Below the pieces are notes generated by a model, which saw nothing but the letters and a program-made list of their open reading frames with translations, made no database searches and was not told where the DNA came from. A stretch of DNA of 64,000 nucleotides from Salticus scenicus (Eukaryota > Arthropoda > Arachnida > Araneae > Salticidae), in assembly GCA_963930645.1 (NCBI GenBank), contig OZ005651.1, forward strand, positions 130,519,475 through 130,583,474. The letters run 5' to 3'. Each line of letters starts with the position of its first letter. Within the stretch, counting starts at the first letter, position 1. Below are positions 9,434 through 20,039 of this stretch, in pieces. The translations under genes and the position numbers were made by a program.

Positions 9434-11989
9434 TAATTATGGGAATTAAAGTTTGTCTTTTTAAAATATGACCTAATAATATGGACATTTTTTTACAATC
9501 TCTCTTTCAGCCTACTTATTCTGAATCCTCAAACTTTGATTTTTAGACCTTGTTACGTTTTTTCAGGCATATTTTAACATTTAAAATCGAAATTTGTCTA
9601 AACAAAAGAGTGATTTTAATAAATGTACATTTTAATCACAATGTACCATACTTGTATCGTATCGCCAATACTCTAAGTGATAATTTGGCGATTAATTGAA
9701 AAAGGTAAGCGCAATTTTTTGCTCGTAGCAGGTGGAAATTTTTACACAAAACGCTAACTTTACAAATTCACAGCAAATTCAAATTTACATTATTTGTCTA
9801 TACTGCTTTGTAGTAGTCATTAATAATAGTCTGAATTTTAAATGCTTTTTTGCAATTTTTTTTATATCCTAAATCAAATTGATCAACTTAACATCATTTC
9901 TGAATGAATAAAATATCTTTATTGAGCACACTGAAAACTCTTGATAAAAATAATAGATTTAGCTTGTAACTTTTAATCTGAACTGGGTTTAGTATTTTAA
10001 TTTTGCTATTTAAAGTCAACACTACTTTCTTAAAAGCTTTTTAAATTATTACTTGAATATTGCTAGGACACAAAATTCAATTTTGCAAGCCTGAATTTCA
10101 TTTATAATGTGCATATTAAAAACTATAAAGTCTTATTAAACACTTCTTTTTCTCTACCGATATATTCATAGGAAATGTCCGTTATAATTTCACAAATGTA
10201 GAGCAATAAGATCAAAAGGCCATGAACAGGGAAGGGGGGCAGGAGGGGGTTCGTTCAAACATGCCCCGAAATTTTGCAGATATGTTGAAAATTTTTTAGT
10301 TAAACTTCATTTTAACACTCAACATTATGTACTGAAGTTTGAACCCCATACGAAATTTATTTCTGGCTACGGCATTGAATAAGAGGATTCCTTGGAAGGA
10401 GTTACATACAAAAAGTGGTCAATTCACATCAAGAGTTACACAATATTACTTATCGCAAAATGTGACCCTTAAGAGTGATATGCATTTTTACATGAATACT
10501 CAATCGAGGTAAATCAATATTAAATCCGACAGGGAGATTTTTGGAGCGAGAAAAATTGGCCCTTATAGGAGGTGACCCTTAAAGAGAGATGGACATTTGC
10601 AGAGGTTTTTTTTTTTTCAATGCTGTTGATTATTGAACTATGACAGATAATTAATGACTTTGCTGAAAATGTTATGCAACCATTTCAATGCGAATTTATT
10701 TCCCTAAGTTGTTAATGTAATAATTATTTAAAATTTTTTGAATGAAAAGTTTAAATATATTTTTATATATGTTTTTCAATTTTTTCAATTTTTAATCGTT
10801 TTTATGGCATTTGGGAATTTGGACTAAGGTGGATTGATTGCTCGAGGGTCCTAATATTTTTTATGAATTTGAAAAATTAACGAAAAATGCCTATAAGCAG
10901 GATTGAACTATGAACATACGAATTCAGTGTAAACCATTACTTTCTGTGCGTCGGCAACAGGCGCGAAAACATTAGAGTAAAAGCACCAGTAGTGGACTCT
11001 GTACCAGTAGTCGATATTTTTAAACCTCGAAAACAAGTTTTCTAATTATTGCATATGTTCGAAAAGCGTTTAGTGTTGCACTCCTGTGCTATTAATGTCT
11101 TGAACTGCAAATATTTCAAGCCATGTTTTAGAATACAATTGGTTTGATTGAAATAAATACTTTTTCTACTGCTGTTTTTTCTTGTCGGTTTGAATAAGGA
11201 AATGAAATTTTGTTTTCTTTGAATCTGCTTATTTTTAACTAATTTTTCTAACTTTTGCTTTCAAACGACTAAAGTAGAATGCATTTATTGCGCTAAATTT
11301 TTTATTTTCTATTAGCTTATAATATTTTTATGGGTGTCCACTATTAGTACCAAAAAATGTCAATGATAATTAATACAGGAAGTCCTCTTCACTATTGGCT
11401 CATATGATTTTTAAGGTGAAACTGGTAGTGGACACTCTTCAATAGAAGTCGGAACGGAATTTAATTTCATTTCAATCACCAGATAATTTCGAGACATTAA
11501 GAGCTTTTTTGTAGGTTCTGTGTTGGACTATTTGGTTGATTTTGATTCTCACTGGATGTAAAACAGCACTGACTGAGGCCTGTATTTGGACGATTATGCC
11601 TAGCCCGCTGCAAATATATTCCATTACATGCCTACCTTAAGTGCGACCCACTCAACCTAAACCCCATTGTCTCCTATTTGCTGGGAGCAGAATTATGGAC
11701 ACGACAATATGAACTTTTCATTCATAAATTATGTAATGACGAGTAATTTACAATTTTTAATGATAAACGTACAAATACTTTAGCAATAGTAAGTTATGAA
11801 ATACAGTCAACATAAAAATTTTGAAGTGTAATAAATTTGTTTTAGGTTAGATCTAGATAGATTCTTTGCAATGTAATAATGAAATTAATGAATCTGCCTG
11901 CTGCACACTTACTTTTTCACGTGGAAGAAATTTTTGAAAAAATAGATAATCCTGATTTGTGATTGTAATAATTTTGAAGGTTGAATAGG

Positions 11990-12290
11990 TTAGTGAGGCG
12001 CTGCACTAGAACTACATAGTGGCCTGGCCTGGTCTATGATTCACTTTAAGAGTGATCCGGAGACCTACCATTACAATTTTAATCCTCTGCAGAGAGGATG
12101 CTCCCCACAGAAGTACTATTTTTAGGAAACATGGAAGACATTGAAACCACCGTTAATATACACTGCGGACTTTATCCAGTTCGAGTACCGATGCTGCAGT
12201 CTTCCGATTACGAGCTTAACATTCTACAAACCGGACTATCACGTCCCTATCACTCTTAAACGCACTTTTAACTGCAGACTGCGATTCAAG
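11990..12290. other. GC-richer block of unknown origin
   Basis: This 300 bp patch stands out in composition from its AT-rich surroundings (GTGGCCTGGCCTGGTC, TCCTCTGCAGAGAGGATGCT, CCAGTTCGAGTACCGATGC). CCTCTGCAGAGAGG is a short hairpin. I found no open frame with recognisable similarity, no splice-flanked exon and no intact tRNA fold. It may be the body of a SINE or a gene fragment carried by an element. Confidence 0.35.
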
Positions 12291-12394
12291 CTAAGGACAA
12301 AACCATAATTACCGAATATTTTGAAAATACGCTCAAAATGTCTTGATTGAATATATATATTGCCCTACAACTATAATACGAAGTGCCAAATGTA

Positions 12395-12511
12395 GGGATG
12401 GAACGCTGCCGCAGAACTCATGCCGGTATTTAAGAAATTTCTCTATATATTAAGTAGAAAATTTTGTTTCATTCATAGTGGTATGAGTTCTGCGCCAGTG
12501 TTCCAACCCTG
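12395..12511. mobile_element. hAT MITE with exact 8 bp target duplication
   Basis: The ends GGGATGGAACGCTGCCGCAG and, inverted, CAGGGTTGGAACACTGGCGC are terminal repeats that continue through CAGAACTCATRCC. CAAATGTA occurs at 12387-12394 and 12512-12519, a perfect 8 bp duplication. The left terminus has lost its first two bases (CA). At 117 bp it is almost entirely terminal repeat and could fold into a hairpin. Confidence 0.85.
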
Positions 12512-12629
12512 CAAATGTAAGCTTCACGCATGCCCAATATGGATACGATTTATTAAATGAACACCGAAATGAATTAGAAATATTGCTATGCTCATGTCTC
12601 AAAAATCAGATTTCAGTTTTTAAGTGCCA

Positions 12630-12735
12630 GGTTCGAAATCCCGATATAAACGTGGATGCTCGTAGTGCTTCTGAATCACTTTTTAAGTCATAGGTCTCGA
12701 TCTAATGAGATTTTATGTGCAAAAAAATCGCATAA
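12630..12735 (+). mobile_element. SINE-like fragment with pol III B box
   Basis: GTGCCAGGTTCGAAATCCCG matches a B box (GGTTCGANNCC). It is followed by GTGGATGCTCGTAGTGCTTC and TAGGTCTCGATCT, the same downstream order as at 34190-34275 (GGATGCTCGTAATG, TAGATCTCGGTTT). The A-box region is not recognisable, so the copy is truncated or diverged. Confidence 0.5.
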
Positions 12736-13688
12736 AGCGACATCCCAAACCCTAACTCTCAAGAATCAAATAATAGAGGCCCAGATTATTTGCGTGTTTA
12801 GAAGAAAATTTTAAAGTATCAGGATCTTTTCAAAATACAATGAAAGAGAGCATCAAATGGTTTTACACCATGAGTCATCACTTTGGAGGAGTGGAAAAAT
12901 ATAATAAAGAAAAAAATAAATTGGTTCTGAAAATATGCTGAAAGTATAATCAGAATTAGTAAGAAAAAGAAGAAAAGGAAAAGAAATGGAGGATAGCCAA
13001 ACATGTAGTAAAAGTTTTAGAAAAGTGAAAAATCAAAATGAACGAAGGAAACTTTCCAAAAACACATTAATGTAGCAGAAAGACTTTCGTTTATATATAT
13101 AATTCGCTTTTTATTCTGCCCTTTTCTTCAAAAATTCAAATGTATCTACTACTGGGACAAAAGGTGTCCTCTATTGGCGCATTTTAAGCTCTATGGATTT
13201 TTTTTTTCTTTTGCATATAGAAATGTTACAATTGGCGACATTCACAATACAGGCGTGTAAAGAAAGAGTTAATTGGGGTAAGAAAAACTGGTTACTTTCA
13301 TTAACTCGAAAATTAAGAACAGTATATTAAAAAAATACAGTGAGTGTAGAAAGTATTCGTACAGGAGCGGTTTCTTGAAAGCCGCTAGCTCTGGTATGTT
13401 AATTATGACGAAATTACCATAAAATTACATGAACTAACAAAATATCTTTTATCAAATACGAATGCATATAAAAGTCAGAAAAAAATATTAAAATAGCGGG
13501 AATATTTACTAAAAACTAAAAATTGTCGATTTATTGAAGCGCAAAAAGTATTCGTACACAGAAAGAAATTCAAATTTTTCTAGGTGTTTCGTGATTGGTT
13601 TAGCCATTATGATGTTAACTGACGTCATTTTGAGGGTTATTTAAAACCCCCTCGGTGAAACTTAATGAAATAAACTAGGAATTACGTA

Positions 13689-14132
13689 ATGAGTCGTAAA
13701 ACTAAAGAAACGAGTGTTTCCGAAAGAGAACTGATTTTAAAGCTTCGTAAGAATGGTAAATCGTACAGCGAAATTCCTTTTCTGGTTGGGAGACCCCGTT
13801 CAACTGTACAGTCAATCATACACAAGTACTGCTATCAGAACAATTGAAAACAGTGCTCGTTCTGGGCGACCATGCTTACTCACATCATGTAACAGACTAT
13901 TTCTATCACGTTCATTAAAGATGGATCCTAAAGTAAGTGCTCCTAAGCTAACACCAGAGTTAAAGAACATGGGAACAACAGTTTATGTAAGTATTGTTCG
14001 AAATGCATGCAGGAAACAGGGCTTCCATAGCCGAATTGAGACACGAAACTTTTTTGTGAGTGAGAAGAATCGCAATCCTAACAGAACAAAATATTTCAGA
14101 AACGTAACATTGGCTGGTTGGTTGGGTTTTAC
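13689..14132 (+). pseudogene. Tc1-like transposase, N-terminal part, frameshifted
   Basis: The ATG at 13689 opens a frame with a helix-turn-helix-like start (ERELILKLRKNGKSYSEI ... GRPRSTVQSIIHKY). It stops at TGA after CYQNN. Similarity resumes in another frame with SARSGRPCLLTSCNRLFLS and KMDPKVSAPKLTPEL, then NACRKQGFHSRI, the second helix-turn-helix of Tc1 transposases. The reading ends at FVSEKNRNPNRTKYF, before the DDE catalytic domain. At least one frameshift plus the missing C-terminal half make it inactive. Confidence 0.85.
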
Positions 14133-14159
14133 GTCGCACTAATGCTGCGCAGATGAGCA
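14110..14159 (+). mobile_element. 50 bp retroposed insertion with 17 bp target duplication
   Basis: The 17-mer ATTTCAGAAACGTAACA is present at 14093-14109 and again at 14160-14176, flanking 50 bp that contain GGTTGGTTGGGTTTTACGTC and TGCTGCGCAGATGA. Long target duplications of this size are made by LINE-type target-primed retrotransposition. The same sequence occurs inverted at 35702-35755, where it differs at a few bases. It lacks tRNA boxes, a poly-A tail or coding sequence. Confidence 0.8.
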
Positions 14160-14769
14160 ATTTCAGAAACGTAACAGTCATATAACATGGAAACATTCTA
14201 AATATTACAGAAACGTTCAGTCCTGTTATGGTCCATTCCTGTATAAAATTACTTTCGTGTAAATTTCACATGAAAATAGTAAAATTGTGTTGTATTATAC
14301 ATTTATATTTACTTAAAGGGGAATTTGCGTTTATGATTTTTATCAACGGGTCTCTTTTAAATCAATACTGTTACTGTACGAATACTTTTTATACTCATTG
14401 TAGCTAGAAATGCTATTCTGTATTAATATGTCGTTATCATGAAGGTATAAACCTCTTTGTAATTGAATCTGCAGCGCGGTGCAAAATTTTAAGCACAAGC
14501 AAAATTTTTTAATAAAATGAAGTATATACATCGGAATTCTTCGAAAGTTATACTGTATCTAGACAATTGGATTCAAATTCATGTTTCGAATTCAGAAACT
14601 GAAACATTTAATTGAAAGGGGAGGGGGGAATCAAAATTATGATGTCGCAAAGGTTTAAGCACAAATGAGGTTTTGCGCAAATATCTCTTTAAACTTGATT
14701 AGCGGAGGACAGGTGAGTCTTATCTCCTAAACTATAAAGTAAAGACTCAGCGTTGTAAGAGTAATCAAA

Positions 14770-14992
14770 ATGCCGAAATCACTGCAGTTCTCACCTGAAG
14801 AAATTGCGAAAGTATGGAAGCTGAAAGACGAAGGTAAATCAGTTTTGCAAATGTCACTTGCTTTAAATCGGTCCAAACGTGGTATTTATAGTATTTTGCA
14901 ACGTGGAAAACAATTCAAAATTGTGTATCGCTCAGGAAGACCAGAAAAACCACATTTTGTGAGGATGGAAGAATTAAAAGAATGGCTCTAAC
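14770..14992 (+). pseudogene. Tc1/Tc3-like transposase helix-turn-helix, truncated
   Basis: The ATG at 14770 starts MPKSLQFSPEEIAKVWKLKD with a helix-turn-helix of the resolvase/Tc3 kind (DEGKSVLQMSLALNRSKRGI) followed by the linker YRSGRPEK. The frame stops at TAA just where the CAGTGGCGGATCC terminus of repeat copy B begins (14993), so that insertion cut the gene. Nothing downstream of copy B restores it. It is a different transposase lineage from the one at 13689. Confidence 0.7.
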
Positions 14993-15395
14993 CAGTGGCG
15001 GATCCAGAACTTAACTTTCGGGAGGGGCTAAGATTTTTTAAGATGTTACTCCAGAACAATGAAAATTATTGTGCATTCCGTAGATACATTATACTGCACT
15101 AAGAAATTGTTGCAATAATTAATTTATTATTATTATTATGATATGGAGAAATTTTGAAAGACTTATCAAAAAACATTTGAATAATACATGCCCGCATGCA
15201 TGGATGTATGTAAGTAATACATTAACGGGAACTACAATTAAAAACAAACTGTAATTATAAGGTGTCTATGGGAGGAGAGGGGTGATAACTTTTTTTTTCT
15301 AAGGACAATCCCATGTAATATATACGTGCAACAATGATTACTCACAAAGTTTGCACATAGTTATAATTTGACGTCATTATGATTTGTATAAAATC

Positions 15396-15860
15396 TCAAA
15401 GAACATAAAGTTTGAAAGAAAGCAAGTCTTAAGAAGTGATAAATCTAGAACAGGCGTCTACTATTATCCAGAAAATACGAAAACAAGACTAAGATCCCAT
15501 AGATATGTTCGAAAGTATTGCCAGGAAAACAAAATTAAGTATGATCCCGCTAAATTTTCATTCACACCAACAGCAGAAGAAACTGATTCAGACACAACTG
15601 CCAATTTTTGTCATAATTCCTCCTGACTAGAACTAACAATTCCAATAACATTAAAATAAGCTCAAAAATCAGACCAGTTTCAAGAATGGCTAAAAGCAAT
15701 GCAAGCAGAAATAGAAACCATCGAAGAACAAAAAGTTTGGCATCTTGTAAAACCTCCTCAAAACAAGCAAATAATTGGTTGTCACTGGGTGTATACAATA
15801 AAACGAGATGAAAAATGACGAATTGCTAAATTCAAGGCAAGGCTCGTAAAAAGTATTAAA
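15396..15860 (+). pseudogene. Ty1/copia polyprotein fragment with an MBD-like domain before reverse transcriptase
   Basis: Two collinear pieces survive. At 15411-15566 the frame reads FERKQVLRSDKSRTGVYYYP, then RLRSHRYVRKYCQENKIKYD and PAKFSFT. The pattern R-SGK--DVYY-P---RLRS---V--Y-------D---F-F is that of a methyl-CpG-binding domain. An acidic stretch with EETDSD follows and the frame ends in a stop near 15625. At 15678-15857, in another frame, QFQEWLKAMQAEIETIEEQK and VWHLVKPP, then GCHWVYTIKRDEK, a TGA, and RIAKFKARLV give the N-terminal start of copia-type reverse transcriptase (RVT_2). The catalytic YxDD part, integrase and LTRs are absent. Stops and frameshift show it is dead. Confidence 0.75.
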
Positions 15861-15889
15861 ATGTGATTTATAGAGAAGTCTCATAGAAC

Positions 15890-16540
15890 ATAAAATTTTG
15901 GAATTTTTTTGGGTGTCCCTGTACAAGTACATAAACCATATCCCATTTTATATCGAGAAAATCAAATAGTGATCTCGAATAATGTATATCAGTTTCAAGA
16001 AATTCTGTGAATAATTACAGAAGTTGGAGAACTCAAAAGCAGACTCACAGAAAGACAAACATATAGACTAATTCATATAATAATCACTCTTAATCATTAT
16101 AAAGTGTTAAAAATGATTAATGCAAACAAACATGCAATTTCAGCAATTTCCAGTTATAGCCATTAATGTAACAATACTTTTTGTGGCCCTGTAAATCTTA
16201 ATGCTTATCATACTACATTCTATAAAAAGCTTTTTCTTGAGCATGTATATTGTTAATGCAAATTTCATTACGATTTGCGCGAAATAAGTGTTACACTTCT
16301 CATAGGACGCAATGCTTAACATTCTTTCTGGCGTCCCTGTAGACAAACCAGTGGCAGTATTTACTCCACTTTCAATAGGGAATTACCCACTGTAAACTTG
16401 AACAACATAAATCATTTTCAAGGAATTCCATGAATATTTAGGGGAGTTAGAGCGCTGACAGACAGATGGACGGACAGACAGACAAACTGAAGTCATAAGC
16501 ACTTTTCGATTTTGTTGGAAAGTGTTAAAAAGAAATACAG
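15890..16540 (+). repeat. Diverged direct duplication, period about 420 bp
   Basis: Blocks at 15910-16110 recur at 16328-16530 in the same order: GTGTCCCTGTACAAG versus CGTCCCTGTAGACAAACC, TTTCAAGAAATTCTGTGAAT versus TTTCAAGGAATTCCATGAAT, a CAGACAGACA-like run, and AAAGTGTTAAAAA at the end. It lies next to the copia relic in copy B. No coding content was seen. Confidence 0.5.
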
Positions 16541-17214
16541 GGAAACCTTCATAAGAAAGACACTAACGAAAGGCCATTTGAAGAGGTCGCCTTTTACTAG
16601 AAGTCGTTCAGAAAATTATAATTCAGGCAAGATGGCAAGAATGATTATGAATGAAATGGATTCAATTATTCAAATTTATATTATTTGTTTATACTGGTTT
16701 TTATAAGTCAGTAATATCAGTTTTAATTTTAAATGCTTTTTTGCAGTAATTTTGTTTATAGGAATTTTTTTATATTCTAGATCAAACTGATCAACTTAAT
16801 ATTATTTCTGAATGAATAAAGGATCTTTATTGAGCCCACTGAAAACTCTTGGTAAAAATAACAGGTTTAGCGTGTAATTTTTAATCTGAACTATATTAAA
16901 TATTTTAATTTTGCTATTTAAATTCAACACTACTTTCTTAAAAGCTTTATAAATTATTACTTGATTTTAGTAGGACACAAAATTCACTTTTCCAACCCTG
17001 AAATTCACCTATAATATGCACAATAAAATCTATAAAGTCTTATTAAACACTTCTTTTCTCTACCGATATATTCATAAGAAATATCTGCTTATAATTTCGA
17101 ATCTCGCGAGCAATAAGTTCAAGGCCATAGCCAAGGAAAGTTTAAACAACCCCAAAATTTTGCAAATTTGTAAAAAAATTTTGAAATAAACTTCACTTTT
17201 AACACTCAAAACTA

Positions 17215-17559
17215 CACTGTTAAAAATTTCTGTAAATTTAATGTAAATATTTATCCAGAGTCTCTGTAAATTTACAGCAATTCTTAGTTAAAAGTGAATA
17301 ATCGAGATTCTCAATCTTTATTCTATATTTTTACCTAATTTTATTGTTTAATTTTTTATTTAAAATGACTTTCTACTTTAGAAAAAGCATTCTAAGTCCG
17401 AAATATGTTCTCACCAATAATTAATTAATTTAATATTAGTTATTAAAATGAATGTATAAAATAAGTTTTTTTACATCTCCGTTTATTTTTCTCTGTAATT
17501 TTACGTAAGACTTAAGATAATAGATTACACAGAGTTTTCTGTTGAAATTTTTAACAGTG
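17215..17559. mobile_element. Tc1/mariner-type MITE with TA duplication
   Basis: The ends CACTGTTAAAAATTTC and GAAATTTTTAACAGTG are perfect 16 bp inverted repeats flanked by TA (17213-17214, 17560-17561). Copy A of the surrounding repeat has no insert at the matching place (near 10325: CAACATTATGTACTGAAG), so the insertion postdates the split of the copies. The 345 bp interior is AT-rich without a frame. Confidence 0.8.
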
Positions 17560-17999
17560 TACGTACTAAAGTTTGAAGCTCCCCCCCCCCCCCCTTCTTT
17601 TTTTTTTTTTTTTTAGAAAAGACCTTGAATAAGAGAGTTCTTTGAAAGGAGTTATATACGAAAAGTGGTCAGTTCACATCCAGAGTAAAACAATGTTATC
17701 TGTTCTCGCAAAACGTAACCTTTAACACAGATATGCATTTGTACATGGGCTTTGAACCGAGGTAAATCAGTATTAAAGCCAAAGAGGAAATTTTGGGAGC
17801 AATAAAAATTGGCCCTTATAGGAGGTGGCCCTTAAACAGAGGTGGACTTTAAGAGAAGTTTTTGATTGTTGATGTTTATTGAACTATGACATATAATTAC
17901 TTTAAGAGATTTTGCTGAAAATGTTATTCAATCACTCCAATATGAATTTAAGTTTTCCTTTAATTTTAAGTTTTGTGAATGTCAATATATATACACTAA

Positions 18000-19002
18000 G
18001 CGACAAAAAAAAAAAAAAAAAAAATAATAATAAATAAATAAAAGCCGCACTGCATAAAAATTGACACACCTTTTGGGTTTGCAATAATTTAAAAGCTAAT
18101 GATTGCAACAAATAAAATTGTTATGTTTGTATAATACGGAAGTCATAACATGATACCTATATGTATATTTTCGATTTAATAATTCGTTTTATTACACTCT
18201 ACGAAGTATTTAATAAAAATCTACATAAAACTTTCTTTTTAAACGTAATATAATAAAAATATACTTTGTATTCTATCATAATTTATTATATGAAATAAAC
18301 AAGTAATATTTTAATATATGAAATAAAACTATTTATTTGTTAGATCTAAACAATTATTTAATAAAAATATGTATTCTGGATTGGATAATTCCGCTTTTAT
18401 ATGGAATTGCTGCTTTAATGAGCAATGGCATAGTATTTTACAGTTTTTTAACATGAAACTCAGAAATTTCACTGTGCTAAATATCAAATATTTTTTTCTA
18501 GTTCTATCAAAATTTTAGGCTACAAATTTCTAATCCCCACTCTCTTTTATAGATTAAACTTTTTCGAGTGGATTGAGATTAGGACAATTTTCAGGTCTAA
18601 TAAAGAAGAAATCCTGCGATATTCTTTGTGGGATTTAAATTTAAGTAAAAAAAGTTATGATAACTTACAAAATTATAGATGCTCATGAGAATGGATAAGT
18701 AATTTTAACAACTTGAATCAAATTAATGTATCACAAGCGCTATATAACAAGGTACATTATTATCTTGAAATATTGATTATGGAAGAGTCTGAAATACCCC
18801 CAAAGTAGTCGGTCAGGTATCAATTTTTTAATGGCCAAATTTTATTTCAGGTTAAATGATCCCTTGAACATGAAAATTTGCCAGACTCACCGAAAAATTA
18901 TGCATTTTCGTATCGTAATGTACGGGGAATATGTTATTGTTTAAAAGTGCGATTTTTATTAAGTCACTCACATTTTCGTGATCAGATCTGCTTGTTTCCG
19001 TC
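18000..19002. other. AT-rich intronic stretch, no feature recognised
   Basis: It begins with a poly-A run (18005-18023) passing into ATAA units, a possible retroposon tail. The rest is AT-rich sequence with no exon, tRNA box or inverted repeat that I can support. Confidence 0.4.
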
Positions 19003-19520
19003 AGTTCGAAATAAATTGAACTTGACTCAGAGAGAACAACTTCAGCCCAATAATTAATTGATCATTTTTTAATTTTTTTAACCCTCTAATGTCTTGGTTT
19101 TCTAATTCTTTTCGTTAAGAAAGAATTTTTTTCATCTGTTTAATAGTTATTTCCCTGTATTTAAATAAATTATGTTACTAAACTCTTTTTCTGAATCCTA
19201 TCTATGTTCTAAATGTAATACAAGCTGATTTTTTAAGCGCTGGCTTTTTAACTTGCGGTCATCTCGATTGGATGAGTAACGTGGCCGCTTAAGAACAAAT
19301 GTGCAGTTTAAACAGCCAAAAAATATTATATCTTGCTAAAAACCAGATCACTAATATTTTGTGAGCATTTAATCATTTTACCATCCCACATATTAAAATA
19401 TTTTTTTTATTTTCGCTCTAAAATTAACATTTTTGTGGTATCGTTAATTGCCTTATTCTTGCCGTTTTTGAAATACTTTCTGAAATTACAATTTTCCGAG
19501 CAATTGCATCTTGTTTCAGA
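19003..19520 (+). repeat. Dispersed repeat, copy 2, with unfilled hAT site
   Basis: It is collinear with 1-745 from TTCGAAATAAATTGAACTTG to GAGCAATTGCATCTTGTTTC. The site of the hAT MITE in copy 1 is here the uninterrupted TTGCCTTATTCTTGCC (19449-19464). Beyond 19520 the two copies share nothing. Confidence 0.75.
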
Positions 19521-19867
19521 GAAGACCACAGAGAACTCTAAACAGTTTAGCCAAACAGTGCGATTTTCATTCGAACACTATACCTCCTCTCCTGTCTACC
19601 AGCTTAAAGAGCAGACCCTCTCGACCACTTGTGGCGGGTCTTCTGGATCATACCTCTATTCACAAAAAGTGCGAGACAATAATACTTTAGATTGAACTTG
19701 AACACATCAGTGGAATATTTATGAATTAAATTAAATATTTGAAAAACAGATCACGTTTTAAGTATATCTCAAAATAAAAGTTTATTCCTATGTTAGTTTT
19801 TCCCTATAAACCTTTTTTGGCATTATTTAAAGTGACAGTCTTCATTTCGAATAAACTATATACTTAC

Positions 19868-19963
19868 GCTTTGAGAATCTAATTCTGCTTCAGGAAATCT
19901 TAAGAAATTGAATAGAGGAGTATCACCAAATGTTTCCATATCGATGGATGGATATTTTTTCCT
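19868..19963 (-). CDS. Internal coding exon of the putative four-helix protein (visible residues 63-94)
   Basis: On the minus strand TTTTTTCAG precedes the exon and GTAAGTATA follows it, both strong consensus splice sites. The 96 nt exon (32 codons, phase 0 at both ends) encodes RKKYPSIDMETFGDTPLFNF followed by LRFPEAELDSQS. It finishes the first long helix of the previous exon (KEYL + RKKYP) and supplies a loop with FGDTPLFNFLRFPEAE before the helices of the last exon. No cysteine is present. The polypyrimidine tract is preceded by a poly-T run (poly-A on the plus strand, 19967-19993). This short exon has no meaning alone, but frame, splice sites and continuity agree. Confidence 0.75.
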
Positions 19964-19966
19964 CTG

Positions 19967-19997
<31 letters not shown>

Positions 19998-20039
19998 GAT
20001 ACCTTTGATAAACAAATGGATTACAATTAGAATTACATG

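Larger units (their letters stand above)
7612..10710 (+). repeat. Long dispersed repeat, copy A (partner 14993-17960)
   Basis: It starts at CAGTGGCGGATCTAGAACTT, the same hAT-like terminus seen at 490 and 14993. Blocks shared with copy B include the start (7612-7945), CACATAGTTATAATTT (about 9250), and about 9790-10700 with CTTTATTGAGCACACTGAAA and TTCTTAAAAGC. A 1.29 kb foldback element (7947-9232) interrupts it. I could not find a matching right terminal repeat, so the full element boundary is open. The interior about 9265-9790 differs from copy B, which instead carries a copia fragment. No transposase frame survives. Confidence 0.65.
10974..13192. mobile_element. Possible 2.2 kb element with imperfect inverted ends
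   Basis: The left end has AAAGCACCAGTAGTGGACTC then CCAGTAGTCGAT. The right end read inverted has AATGCGCCAATAGAGGACAC then CCCAGTAGTAGAT. Further copies of the GTAGTGGACAC motif occur at 11332-11350 and 11420-11445, as subterminal repeats would. The interior is AT-rich with a GC-richer block (11990-12290) of unknown nature and no transposase. The mismatches are numerous, so the boundary is tentative. Confidence 0.35.
13336..14402 (+). mobile_element. Internally deleted Tc1-like transposon with TA ends
   Basis: The left TACAGTGAGTGTAGAAAGTA and the right end read inverted (TACAATGAGTATAAAAAGTA) both continue with TTCGTACA, and both ends carry the TA expected of Tc1/mariner insertion. At 1067 bp it contains only the N-terminal part of a transposase (13689-14132), so about half of the usual 1.0 kb gene is missing. 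A 50 bp retroposed segment (14110-14159) is inserted in it. Confidence 0.85.
14993..17960 (+). repeat. Long dispersed repeat, copy B (partner 7612-10710)
   Basis: It starts CAGTGGCGGATCCAGAACTT directly inside a transposase relic. It matches copy A at 14993-15372 and again from about 16665 to 17950 (CTTTATTGAGCCCACTGAAA, TCTACCGATATATTCATA, AAAAGTGGTCAGTTCACATC). Between these it holds a copia fragment and a duplicated sequence that copy A lacks. Another MITE (17215-17559) sits in this copy only. The right boundary is not defined by a terminal repeat. Confidence 0.65.
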
